The position numbers were made by a program, and so were the translations under genes. Positions 18,218 through 26,252 of a DNA stretch of 64,000 nt are shown here, one piece after another (positions within the stretch are counted from its first letter, which is position 1; each line of letters starts with the position of its first letter). The stretch spans positions 434,001 to 498,000 of the forward strand of contig NZ_JAHSPR010000001.1 in NCBI RefSeq assembly GCF_019132845.1, written 5' to 3'. The notes beneath the pieces were generated by a model. That model had not been told where the DNA came from. It worked only from the letters and a program-made list of their open reading frames with translations, and searched no databases. The stretch is from Advenella alkanexedens. Lineage in GTDB: Bacteria; Pseudomonadota; Gammaproteobacteria; Burkholderiales; Burkholderiaceae_B.

Positions 18218-19368
18218 TTAGAGATCAAGAAACCCAGACATTATTAGAGGACAGCCTTCGTCGCTTCATTAACGAAGTACTCGTCCCGGCCGAGGAGCAA
18301 GTCGCGGAAACTGATCAAATCCCCGCAGAAATCATTGAGCAAATGAAAGAGCTGGGCCTTTTTGGCCTGACCTTGCCCGAAGAATACGGCGGTCTGGGTT
18401 TGACGATGGAAGAAGAAGTGCGCATTGGCTTTGAGCTGGGCCAGACTTCTCCCGCTTTCCGTTCTTATATCGGTACCAACAATGGTATCGGCGGTTCGGG
18501 CATTATTATTGATGGTACGCCCGAACAAAAAGAAAAATACCTGCCCCGCATGGCTGCCGGTGAATTGATCGGCTCTTTCGCCCTGACCGAGCCCGAAGCT
18601 GGTTCTGATGCCGGCTCACTGCGTACCACAGCGGTTCGCGATGGTGATTTTTATGTATTGAACGGTACCAAACGCTTTATTACCAACGCCCCCCATGCCG
18701 GTATTTTCACGGTCATGGCACGCACCTCCACCGAGATCAAAGGTGCCGGTGGCATTTCCGCTTTTATCGTGGAAGCCAACACCCCCGGCTTGTCATTAGG
18801 CAAAATCGACAAGAAAATGGGCCAGAAAGGCGCGCACACTTGTGACGTTATTTTTGAAAACTGCCGTATTCCTGCCAGCCAGCTGATTGGTGGCGTGGAA
18901 GGCGTTGGTTTCAAAACCGCGATGAAAGTACTGGATAAGGGTCGTCTGCATATTTCGTCTATCGCAACCGGTGCCGCCAAACGGATGTTGCGTGATGCGC
19001 TGAATTATGCCAAAGAGCGCAAACAGTTTGGTCAGCCTATTGCCAACTTCCAGTTGGTGCAGGGCATGCTGGCAGACAGCAAGGCTGAAATTTATGCAGC
19101 CGAGTGCATGATTCTTGATGCGGCCCGCCGTCGTGACGCCGGTGAAAACGTCTCTGCCCTGGCTTCTTGTGCAAAGTATTTCTCTACCGAGATGTGCTGC
19201 CGCGTGGCCGACCGTGCGGTACAGATTTTTGGTGGCGCGGGTTATGTGTCCGAGTACGGCATTGAGCGTTTCTATCGTGACGTTCGTTTATTCAGATTGT
19301 ATGAAGGTACTTCACAAATCCAGCAAGTTATTATTGCCAAGGATTTGATCAGAAATGATTCCATCTGA
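18214..19368 (+). CDS. Acyl-CoA dehydrogenase (canonical, catalytic Glu present)
   Basis: 384 residues. FAD and substrate motifs FALTEPEAGSDAGSLRT and GTKRFITNAPHAG, and the second signature QIFGGAGYVSEYGIERFYRD, are followed by the catalytic glutamate in LYEGTSQIQQ. It therefore differs from the PimC/PimD-like pair. It begins within the stop of the upstream gene (ATGA overlap at 18214-18217), so the two are translationally coupled. The chain length and substrate class cannot be read from the sequence. Confidence 0.92.
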   Translation: MIRDQETQTLLEDSLRRFINEVLVPAEEQVAETDQIPAEIIEQMKELGLFGLTLPEEYGGLGLTMEEEVRIGFELGQTSPAFRSYIGTNNGIGGSGIIIDGTPEQKEKYLPRMAAGELIGSFALTEPEAGSDAGSLRTTAVRDGDFYVLNGTKRFITNAPHAGIFTVMARTSTEIKGAGGISAFIVEANTPGLSLGKIDKKMGQKGAHTCDVIFENCRIPASQLIGGVEGVGFKTAMKVLDKGRLHISSIATGAAKRMLRDALNYAKERKQFGQPIANFQLVQGMLADSKAEIYAAECMILDAARRRDAGENVSALASCAKYFSTEMCCRVADRAVQIFGGAGYVSEYGIERFYRDVRLFRLYEGTSQIQQVIIAKDLIRNDSI

Positions 19369-19475
19369 TTCTGATCGGATGTATTAACCAGTTTAGATGC
19401 ACTAACAAGTTTAGATGCACCAATCTGATTGAATGCCCTAACCTGTTTTAGATACCCTAACCTGATTAGATGTTG
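19360..19475. repeat. Degenerate short tandem repeat after the acyl-CoA dehydrogenase gene
   Basis: Between the stop codon and about 19475 an 18-19-nt unit recurs about five times with substitutions, for example CAGTTTAGATGCACTAA, CAAGTTTAGATGCACCAA, CTGATTGAATGCCCTAA and CTGTTTTAGATACCCTAA. It may be an eroded array. No coding frame is maintained. Confidence 0.6.
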
Positions 19476-19528
19476 ATGCGCAGTCTGTGACTTCATGTCC
19501 AGACTGCGTTTTTCATTCCCCGCCCATA

Positions 19529-19610
19529 AAGGGGTGGCAAGTGCAGTCCCCTGCAGCGACTTCGGCGCGTAGCGGCGTCGGAGCAAAGGATGCTGCACTT
19601 GCCACACCTT
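19529..19610. repeat. Covarying-arm hairpin element, copy 3
   Basis: Arms of 18 bp with one mismatch (AAGGGGTGGCAAGTGCAG / CTGCACTTGCCACACCTT), a 3x3 internal loop and three more pairs enclose the 34-nt core at 19553-19586. The variable base is T (GCGTAGC). It lies 160 bp after the acyl-CoA dehydrogenase stop. T4 follows, so weak terminator activity is possible. The rest of the 19369-19788 gap contains no gene. Confidence 0.85.
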
Positions 19611-19788
19611 TTGCCTAATTTAGAAAGAAATGCTTGTGCCCGTTTTCGGGTACCTAAAAACAAGGGAGCGCAACAAACCTGGATAATACCAGCCAGTCTT
19701 CAGTTTGCTGCCAATGGATTTTTAACATACAATTGAATAGCAGGAAGCCAAAATATTTTCAGATATCACGAAGAAAAATAAATCCCCA

Positions 19789-20745
19789 TCAAACAATCTG
19801 CAACAACTGGGGCCGCTTATACAGCTGCATCCTGGTAAACGCCACCATCCGCTCAAACAAATCGGGTCTTGCCAGCCGCTTCTGCCACCAGGCCAGCGCC
19901 TTGCCCGGTGATTCATTGCGCCAGGCCACATACAGCGTCTCTATCGGCTTCGGAATACTGACCTCCTTTTCAACCAACAACCGCTGGCGCACCGCTTCTT
20001 CGACATAAGGCGCTGGCAAAAAACCAAACCCCAACCCTGCCATTTGATATTCAAACTTGCTTAACAAATTGGGCACCGTAATACTGGACTGCCCCGACAA
20101 CACCCCGACCGTGCGGGCCGGCAACCTTCGGGCTGAATCCGACACCACAATGGCATGATGTGCCAGTAAATCGGCCTGCGTTAGCGGACGATCCATCTGC
20201 GCAAGTGGATGACTGGGTGACACCACAAAACTAAACGGCATCTGCCCGATCAAATGTGTGTGGTACTCGCCACTTAAAGAGATATTGTCAATCGTAACCC
20301 CAATAAAAATATCGGTTCTGCCATCCTGAAGCGACTCCCAGGTGCCAGACAGCACCTCTTCTGAAACCCGTATACCCGTTTGACTGGTTTCCTGGTGGAA
20401 AGCCTGCAAATCATCCTTCAGACAAAGTGAAGAAAACATAGTATTGACACCAATCCGCAACTCGGTTTCCCACCCACTGGCAACCCTTTTCACCCTGTTT
20501 TCAAGCTCGGCCGCAGCCTGCATCAGCACCCTTCCCTCTTTCAGCAACTCGGCACCCGCCCGGGTCAGGCTGATTTTGGGGCCGTTGCGCACAAACAATT
20601 TAACATCCAGGTTTTCTTCCAATTTCTGTACCGTATAAGAAACAGCAGAAGGGACGCGAAACAATTCCTTGGCAGCACCGGCAAATGAACCGTGCCGGTC
20701 AATTGCATCCAGCAAATTCAAAGCTTCCAGACTGATCTTGAACAT
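19789..20745 (-). CDS. LysR-family transcriptional regulator
   Basis: 318 residues. N-terminal winged HTH (residues 1-60: ALNLLDAIDRHGSFAGAAKE followed by AVSYTVQKLEENL) and a periplasmic-binding-protein-like effector domain (about 95-300). It is divergent from a pirin and a nitroreductase gene, a common arrangement in which the LysR protein controls both. Its upstream region carries a ten-copy CCGTTGA heptamer starting 40 bp before the ATG, so its expression may vary with repeat number. Confidence 0.93.
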   Translation of the reverse strand: MFKISLEALNLLDAIDRHGSFAGAAKELFRVPSAVSYTVQKLEENLDVKLFVRNGPKISLTRAGAELLKEGRVLMQAAAELENRVKRVASGWETELRIGVNTMFSSLCLKDDLQAFHQETSQTGIRVSEEVLSGTWESLQDGRTDIFIGVTIDNISLSGEYHTHLIGQMPFSFVVSPSHPLAQMDRPLTQADLLAHHAIVVSDSARRLPARTVGVLSGQSSITVPNLLSKFEYQMAGLGFGFLPAPYVEEAVRQRLLVEKEVSIPKPIETLYVAWRNESPGKALAWWQKRLARPDLFERMVAFTRMQLYKRPQLLQIV

Positions 20746-20784
20746 GAAAAACCCTTAATCCATTTCGCAACACAGGCCACCAAA

Positions 20785-20856
20785 CCGTTGACCGTTGACC
20801 GTTGACCGTTGACCGTTGACCGTTGACCGTTGACCGTTGACCGTTGACCGTTGACC
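20785..20856. repeat. Heptanucleotide simple sequence repeat (CCGTTGA)10
   Basis: Ten uninterrupted copies of CCGTTGA plus CC span 72 bp in the LysR-pirin divergent region. Perfect identity of all copies points to recent slippage. The tract ends 40 bp from the LysR start and about 155 bp from the pirin start. Confidence 0.97.
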
Positions 20857-20951
20857 AAGTCATTATATTCAAATAATTTGATGATACACCATAAAACTTT
20901 CCGTTTTTCAAACAAAAATAAATAAAGCATAATACCTACATATTGAATTTA

Positions 20952-20990
20952 AACAGTTTTTATAAAAAAATAATTTTTAAATAAACTGTT
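20952..20990 (+). promoter_or_regulatory. Inverted repeat before the pirin gene
   Basis: AACAGTTT (20952-20959) and AAACTGTT (20983-20990) form an inverted repeat with a 23-bp A/T-rich spacer, ending 21 bp before the pirin ATG. It is a plausible LysR-type operator or promoter element; function is inferred. Confidence 0.4.
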
Positions 20991-21011
20991 CTTAGATGAA
21001 AGGAATATGAC

Positions 21012-21716
21012 ATGTTATCAATTACCAGAAGTCATGAACGGGGACACGTCCAGCACGGCTGGCTGGACAGCCACCACTCATTTTCATTTGGCAGTTACTA
21101 CAACCCCAAACAAATGGGTTTTGGCCCGCTTCGCGTGATTAATGAAGACAGGGTGGAACCCGGCCAGGGCTTTGGCACCCATGGACATGAAAACATGGAA
21201 ATCATCAGCTATGTGCTGTCAGGTGCACTTGAACACAAAGACAGCATGGGCAATGGTTCTATCTTGCGTCGCGGCCAGGTTCAGCGCATGAGCGCTGGTA
21301 CCGGTGTCTTGCATAGCGAGTTCAATCCTTCCGCCTCTGAAGAGTCCCATTTTCTGCAAATCTGGCTTTATCCCAACCAGAAAGATGTTGAACCCAGCTA
21401 TGAGGAAGCCGTTTTTAACGACGAAGACAAACAGGATAAGTGGTGCCTGATCGCCTCTGGCAATGGTGAACAGGGTGCCGTGCGCATTCACCAGGATGCC
21501 AAACTCCATGCGGGTATTTTTAACGGCACCCAGGCCCCCGAATACACGCTGGCCAACGACCGCATTGCCTATATTCATGTCGTGAAAGGTGACATCACCA
21601 TTAACGGCCAGCAACTGCATACCGGCGACGCGCTCAAGCTGACGGCCGAATCACGGGTTCAGATTCAGCAAGCCAATAATGCCGAAGTCCTATTATTTGA
21701 TATGATAGCCCGCTAA
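21012..21716 (+). CDS. Pirin family protein (YhhW-like bicupin)
   Basis: 234 residues. The N-terminal cupin has the metal-binding set in GFGTHGHENMEIISYVL and GTGVLHSEFNPS, and a second cupin-like domain follows (about 140-230). E. coli YhhW, the closest well-known relative in size and motif, has quercetinase activity in vitro; the physiological substrate is unknown. It is divergent from the LysR gene and 96 bp upstream of a nitroreductase gene. Confidence 0.92.
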   Translation: MLSITRSHERGHVQHGWLDSHHSFSFGSYYNPKQMGFGPLRVINEDRVEPGQGFGTHGHENMEIISYVLSGALEHKDSMGNGSILRRGQVQRMSAGTGVLHSEFNPSASEESHFLQIWLYPNQKDVEPSYEEAVFNDEDKQDKWCLIASGNGEQGAVRIHQDAKLHAGIFNGTQAPEYTLANDRIAYIHVVKGDITINGQQLHTGDALKLTAESRVQIQQANNAEVLLFDMIAR

Positions 21717-21812
21717 ACAGCTGTCATAAAACGTTTGATTGCCATATAAGGTTCCGGATGGCAACGTAAAAATCAGCAGGAACTGAATAATTATTTTTTC
21801 GTAAGGTTAGAC

Positions 21813-22406
21813 ATGAGTTTTTTAGATAAATTGAAATCCCGTCGCAGCATCTACGCATTGGGTCGTAACGTAAACACCGACAACAGCACGATTGAATCCG
21901 TTATCAAGGAAGCCATCCGCAACTCCCCTTCCTCTTTCAACTCACAAAGCTCACGTGCCGTTATCCTGTTCAACGGCGAACACGAGGCATTCTGGCAAAT
22001 CGTTGAAGACACCCTGCGCGCGATTGTGCCCGCTGATGCTTTCGCTGCCACCGAAGCCAAAATCAACGGTTTCCGTGCCGGTCACGGTACTGTTCTGTTC
22101 TTTGAAGACCAGGACGTTGTCAAGGGCTTGCAAGAAAAGTTTGCCGCTTACGCCGACAACTTCCCGATCTGGTCAGAGCAGGCCTCTGGCATTGCCCAGC
22201 ACGCAGTATGGCTGGCCCTGGCTGACCACAACATTGGCGCATCATTGCAACACTACAACCCTATCATTGACGAACAGACAATGAGCCGCTGGAACCTGCC
22301 TGCCAGCTGGAAACTGCGCGCCCAAATGCCTTTTGGCAGCATTGAAGCCCCCGCTGCTGAAAAAACATTTATGGATGATGCAGAGCGCTTCCGCGTCTTT
22401 GCCTGA
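21813..22406 (+). CDS. Nitroreductase family protein
   Basis: 197 residues, an FMN-dependent NAD(P)H oxidoreductase of the compact subfamily (MSFLDKLKSRRSIYALGRNV; NSPSSFNSQSSRAVIL; C-terminal QMPFGSIEAPA). It is soluble and probably dimeric. The start is preceded by GTAAGG. It pairs with pirin under the LysR gene and ends in a strong hairpin terminator. Substrate unknown (nitroaromatics, quinones or enals are typical for the family). Confidence 0.9.
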   Translation: MSFLDKLKSRRSIYALGRNVNTDNSTIESVIKEAIRNSPSSFNSQSSRAVILFNGEHEAFWQIVEDTLRAIVPADAFAATEAKINGFRAGHGTVLFFEDQDVVKGLQEKFAAYADNFPIWSEQASGIAQHAVWLALADHNIGASLQHYNPIIDEQTMSRWNLPASWKLRAQMPFGSIEAPAAEKTFMDDAERFRVFA

Positions 22407-22479
22407 TTTTTGCAAGCTGTACAACCCATGCGAAGCGCTCCGCATGCGGTTGTGCAGACCGGCAAACAGCCATAACATA

Positions 22480-22507
22480 AAAAAGCCCGACCAGTGGTCG
22501 GGCTTTT
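22480..22507. terminator. Bidirectional terminator between nitroreductase and Bug gene 1
   Basis: GCCCGACCA / TGGTCGGGC stem flanked by A6 and T5, usable on both strands between the convergent genes. Confidence 0.9.
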
Positions 22508-22526
22508 TGCATGAAGCGACAATTAA

Positions 22527-23495
22527 TTACTCATTGCCCATTCTTTGGATCACGTCTTTTTCGTTCTCAAAGTTCTCAATCGCAAACTGGGTATAAGCCT
22601 TGTTATCCATATAATAAGTTCTTACACCGTAATCCTTGATGACTTTAAGGAAATCCGGATCTTCCATGGCCGCTTTCACTGCCAGGTCAAGCTTTTCAAC
22701 AATTTCCTGTGGCAAGCCTTTGGGGCCGGCAATACCCAGCGGAGAAGGAATCACCACTTCATAACCGGATTCGGTCAGGGTTGGAATATCAGCAAAGGCT
22801 TCGGGACGTTTTTCTGCTGCCACACCCAATACACGCACCTTGCCAGACTCCATGAATGGAATGATGACATTGGTGGACATGACGGCATCCAGATGGCCGC
22901 CCATCAATGCACCAATAGCCTCAGAGTCTGACTTATAAGGCACGTGAGTCACATCAACATCTGCCGCTTTGGCCAATTCCACAATCGCCACGTGGTTACC
23001 GGAATAACGACCGGGAGAGCTGATGGTCACTTCGCCGGGGTTTGCTTTAGCATGCTTGAGAAACTCGTCCAGTGTTTTATAAGGAGAATTGCCATCAACA
23101 CCCAGTGCAAAGTCATAGCTGGCAAAAGCGGCAATATAACTTAAATCCTTGATGGGGTCGTAACGGGTTGCCTGCAAGTAAGGCTGACGGAAAATACCCA
23201 CCGGTGTCAAAGCCAGTTTATAGCCATCGGGTTTGGTATTGACCATTTCATTGGCGCCCATGGAGCCGGCTGCACCGGGTTTGTTTTCAACCACAATGGT
23301 TTGACCCAGCTGTTTGGACAGACTTGCGCCCAATGCCCGTCCGATCAGGTCGGTGGTACCACCTGCCGCATAGGGAACAACCAGCGTAATGGGTTTGCTA
23401 GGGTAGTTTTCTGCGCCCTGCGCCATTGTTGTCGAGGTAAAAAAAGCAGCGCCTACAGCGGTACTTAATACAGCCAATTTAAAGAATTTTTTCAT
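22527..23495 (-). CDS. Bug-type tripartite tricarboxylate transporter substrate-binding protein 1
   Basis: 322 residues. Sec signal peptide (cleavage near residue 25-28, TTMAQGAE) followed by the Bug fold with NYPSKPITLVVPYAAGGTTDLIGRA, ENKPGAAGSMGANEMV and PDGYKLALTPVGIFRQPYLQ. It is a periplasmic binding protein for a small carboxylate. No TctA/TctB membrane genes are in the window. It closely resembles the next Bug protein on the same strand, suggesting tandem duplication. Its own upstream region holds a tnpB remnant and, beyond it, a palindromic operator. Confidence 0.93.
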   Translation of the reverse strand: MKKFFKLAVLSTAVGAAFFTSTTMAQGAENYPSKPITLVVPYAAGGTTDLIGRALGASLSKQLGQTIVVENKPGAAGSMGANEMVNTKPDGYKLALTPVGIFRQPYLQATRYDPIKDLSYIAAFASYDFALGVDGNSPYKTLDEFLKHAKANPGEVTISSPGRYSGNHVAIVELAKAADVDVTHVPYKSDSEAIGALMGGHLDAVMSTNVIIPFMESGKVRVLGVAAEKRPEAFADIPTLTESGYEVVIPSPLGIAGPKGLPQEIVEKLDLAVKAAMEDPDFLKVIKDYGVRTYYMDNKAYTQFAIENFENEKDVIQRMGNE

Positions 23496-23593
23496 AAATA
23501 AATATCTCCTGCTTCCGTGATCGGAATAATATCAGGCACAGCGCCCGGTAACCACATTGGGTATATTCTATCACCAGACGGGTTGATTTCTCT

Positions 23594-23788
23594 TGCTTGA
23601 CATCCTCGCCCTCCTAAAGGAGGGCGATTCCTGCGGCGCTAAACAAGGGCGCCCCCCTGTCCAGTCGCTTCGGCGGGTTCCTGCTTCGCTGGACGGTTTG
23701 ACTGCCCCCTTCCTCCACAGGCCAACACGGCATGCCCTGCCGCTAAGATATTGATCGCGCCGACCAGATCGGCGTTTTCGCATTCCGA
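23594..23788 (-). pseudogene. tnpB remnant with right end of an IS200/IS605-family element
   Basis: On the minus strand the frame ending at TAG (23639) reads [19 protein letters not shown], then [18 protein letters not shown] and AEATG, the standard C-terminus of TnpB around its last zinc-ribbon cysteine. A TGA lies immediately upstream, so only about 50 residues remain. Beyond the stop, a 10-bp hairpin (arms at 23606-23615 and 23618-23627) followed by GAGGATGTCAAG is the usual right end of such elements, the region from which omega-RNA is made in intact copies. No TnpA or left end is visible. Confidence 0.85.
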
Positions 23789-23826
23789 TCAGGCCGACCA
23801 ATTCGATCAATAATTATAAAATCATG

Positions 23827-23841
23827 TTTTGCATTGCGGAA
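23827..23841. promoter_or_regulatory. Palindromic operator copy upstream of the tnpB remnant
   Basis: TTTTGCATTGCGGAA matches the 11468 palindrome (reverse complement form) at 13 of 15 positions. It lies 332 bp upstream of Bug gene 1, with the transposon remnant in between. Confidence 0.5.
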
Positions 23842-23890
23842 TGATTTAACTCAAGAATTTAACGCAAAAAAGGAATCCCAACAAAAACAA

Positions 23891-23917
23891 ACCCCCTGCA
23901 CTGACGTACAGGGGGTA
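23891..23917 (-). terminator. Terminator after Bug gene 2
   Basis: ACCCCCTG / CAGGGGGT stem with a short loop, followed on the minus strand by T-rich sequence (TTTGTTTTT). Confidence 0.8.
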
Positions 23918-23946
23918 TTTCCAAGCCGGGAATTTCTTTAGAAGGA

Positions 23947-24921
23947 TCAGGAATCCTGCCTCATTCTTTCCACAATACTGCGTTCTTCCTCAAACGTTTT
24001 CTTTGCAAACTCAGTGTATTGGGCTGAATCCATATAATCAGTGCGGATGCCGTAGTCTTTCAGCACTTTAAGAACGACGGGATCATCCATGGCAATCTTT
24101 ACCGCCTTTTCCAGGATAGACACCACATTCTCAGGCAAACCTTTGGGTCCTGCCAAACCCAATGGAGAGCGAATCACCACCGGATAACCCAGTTCCTTTA
24201 AAGTGGGATACTCGGCAAAAGCTTCAGGACGTTCATTGGCAGCGGTGGCCAAAATCCTGACCTTGCCCGATTGCACAAAAGGAATCACGCTATTAGAGAC
24301 AACGGACGATTTGATATGTCCGCCCATCAGGGCGCCCACGTTTTCCGCATCTCCTTTATAAGGAATATGCGTAAATTTAGCATTCACTGCCGTCCCCAAT
24401 TCAGTCATGAGCACGTGATTACCGGTAAAGCGCCCCGGTGTACCGTAATCAATCTTACCCGGATTTTTTTGCGCATATTCGACCAGTTCTTTAACGCTTT
24501 TGATGGGAGAATCCGCTGCGACGGAAATGGTGAAATCGTATTCTGCAAACGCTGCGATATAGGTTAAGTCCTTGATAGGATCGTAACGGGTTTGCTGCAA
24601 ATAAGGCTGACGGAAAATACCCACCGGTGACAGGGCAAGACGATATCCGTCGGGCTTGGTGGTCACCATTTCATTGGCACCCATAGAACCTGCCGCCCCC
24701 GATTTGTTTTCAATAACGATGGTTTGTTTAAGCTGACGGGAAAGGCTGTCCGCCATTGCCCTGGCAATGAGGTCTGTCGTCCCGCCAGGCGCATAGGGAA
24801 CAATAATGGTAATGGGTTTGGATGGATAGTTTTCTTGCGCAAAAGCCGGTGCTCCCAGCAAAAGGCCGGCCATTATCGCGGGCAACGTTACTCTCTTAAT
24901 GCTTTGAAAACTGAACGTCAT
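23947..24921 (-). CDS. Bug-type substrate-binding protein 2
   Basis: 324 residues with a signal peptide ending near GAPAFAQ. It shares long stretches with Bug protein 1 (ENYPSKPIT, VPYA-GGTTDLI-RA, GAAGSMGANEMV, PVGIFRQPYLQ, TRYDPIKDL-YIAAFA), so it is a paralogue from tandem duplication. A periplasmic carboxylate receptor is likely; the ligand is unknown. It is divergent from Bug gene 3. Confidence 0.93.
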   Translation of the reverse strand: MTFSFQSIKRVTLPAIMAGLLLGAPAFAQENYPSKPITIIVPYAPGGTTDLIARAMADSLSRQLKQTIVIENKSGAAGSMGANEMVTTKPDGYRLALSPVGIFRQPYLQQTRYDPIKDLTYIAAFAEYDFTISVAADSPIKSVKELVEYAQKNPGKIDYGTPGRFTGNHVLMTELGTAVNAKFTHIPYKGDAENVGALMGGHIKSSVVSNSVIPFVQSGKVRILATAANERPEAFAEYPTLKELGYPVVIRSPLGLAGPKGLPENVVSILEKAVKIAMDDPVVLKVLKDYGIRTDYMDSAQYTEFAKKTFEEERSIVERMRQDS

Positions 24922-25030
24922 GTCTCACTTCCTTATTTTGTCATTTATGCCAATTAAAATGATGACCTGTCATTTCCTTCATAAAAATGGCAAGCCATCC
25001 GCAGAAACATTCCATATTTAACTAAGGAGT

Positions 25031-25045
25031 TTCCACTATGCGGTT
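25031..25045. promoter_or_regulatory. Weak copy of the palindromic operator, Bug 2 / Bug 3 divergent region
   Basis: TTCCACTATGCGGTT matches 11 of 15 positions. A second weak copy, TTCTACTATGCAGAA, lies at 25107-25121, just before the AGGAGG of Bug gene 3. Confidence 0.35.
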
Positions 25046-25143
25046 AATAATAATTGGATTTATTAGGACAATGCATCTATCATTAACCCTTAGAAATAAA
25101 ATCAAGTTCTACTATGCAGAATTAACACAGGAGGCTTTTTACA

Positions 25144-26103
25144 ATGAAAAAACTGGTATTGGCAACGTTGGCTGCGGTAAGTCCGCTCATGTTTTCACAA
25201 AGTGCCATGGCACAGGATAAATGGCCATCCAAGCCCATTACGGTGATTGTGCCCTATACCCCCGGTGGTTCCACCGATACTGTCTCACGGGTGGTTATGC
25301 AAAAACTGTCCGACCGTCTGGGACAAACCATTGTGATCGAAAACAAACCCGGCGCCAACAGCACGATTGGCACCGCACAGGTTGCCCGGGCCAAACCCGA
25401 TGGCTATACATTCGTAACGGTCTTGGCCGCTTACTCCGCGAATCCGCATTTGTATAAGCTGAATTACTCCAATGAAGATTTCACACCGGTTTCACATATT
25501 GCCGATTTGCCGCTGTTCTTGTTTACCAGCAAGAAGCTGCCGGTTAATTCACTGCAAGAGCTGGTTGAGTATGGCAAGAAAAATCCATTGAATTACGCCT
25601 CTAGCGGAATTGGTTCAAGTGCGCATTTAACAGGTGCGCATTTTGCGAAAATTGCGGGTCTTGAGATGAATCATATCCCGTATAAAGGCAGCGCCCCTAT
25701 TCTGGCTGATTTGTTAAGCGGTCAGGTTTCCATGGTATTTGACCCCATCCTGGTACCCATGCCTTATGTGAAAGAAGGCAAGCTGAATGTGCTGGGTGTA
25801 ACCTCTGCAGAAAAGTATGAAGGTGAAGAATCGGTGCCCACGCTGGATGAGTCAGGGTTCAAGGACTTCAAGATGAACTCATGGGTAGCCCTGATGGCCC
25901 CGGCCGGTACATCACCAGAGATTGTGGAACGTGTTTCAAAAGAAATTGCCGAGGTGGTGAAAGACCCGGAGGTGATTGAGAAGTTCAAGAATGCGGGTTT
26001 CGTGCCGGTTGGCAGTACACCGGCTGAATTGGGCGAGTTGATCAAACGTGATTCCGAGTTGTATGGCAACATCGTGAAGGAATCAAATATTAAGGTGCAA
26101 TAA
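25144..26103 (+). CDS. Bug-type substrate-binding protein 3
   Basis: 319 residues. Signal peptide MKKLVLATLAAVSPLMFSQ with cleavage after SAMAQ. Bug motifs: WPSKPITVIVPYTPGGSTDT, IENKPGANSTIGTAQVA and the C-terminal WVALMAPAGTSPEIVERV. It is more distant from Bug 1 and 2 than they are from each other. The start is preceded by CAGGAGG. It is transcribed divergently from Bug 2, with palindromic sites in between. No membrane partner genes are present. Confidence 0.93.
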   Translation: MKKLVLATLAAVSPLMFSQSAMAQDKWPSKPITVIVPYTPGGSTDTVSRVVMQKLSDRLGQTIVIENKPGANSTIGTAQVARAKPDGYTFVTVLAAYSANPHLYKLNYSNEDFTPVSHIADLPLFLFTSKKLPVNSLQELVEYGKKNPLNYASSGIGSSAHLTGAHFAKIAGLEMNHIPYKGSAPILADLLSGQVSMVFDPILVPMPYVKEGKLNVLGVTSAEKYEGEESVPTLDESGFKDFKMNSWVALMAPAGTSPEIVERVSKEIAEVVKDPEVIEKFKNAGFVPVGSTPAELGELIKRDSELYGNIVKESNIKVQ

Positions 26104-26132
26104 AACTTAATATTTTATTACGTGCACCACCA

Positions 26133-26238
26133 GCTCCCACGCAGGAGCATGGGAGCGAGTTAAATGCTCTGCGTGGGAACGAGTTGCATCTGAAGTTACT
26201 CGTTTACTCATACTCGTTCCCATGCTCTGCGTGGGAAC
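26133..26238. repeat. REP cluster 3
   Basis: Copies at 26133-26156 (GCTCCCACGC arm variant) and 26216-26238, with a half copy near 26166-26180, between the convergent Bug 3 and aminotransferase genes. Confidence 0.85.
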
Positions 26239-26252
26239 GCCCCCGCCCCCCG

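Noticed and set aside
20785-20856. Repeat tract considered as a CRISPR array
   Set aside because: The unit is 7 bp with no spacers; it is a simple sequence repeat.
23571-23810. 79-residue open frame over the tnpB remnant
   Set aside because: Another frame on the same strand gives unmistakable TnpB C-terminal sequence; the longer frame has none.
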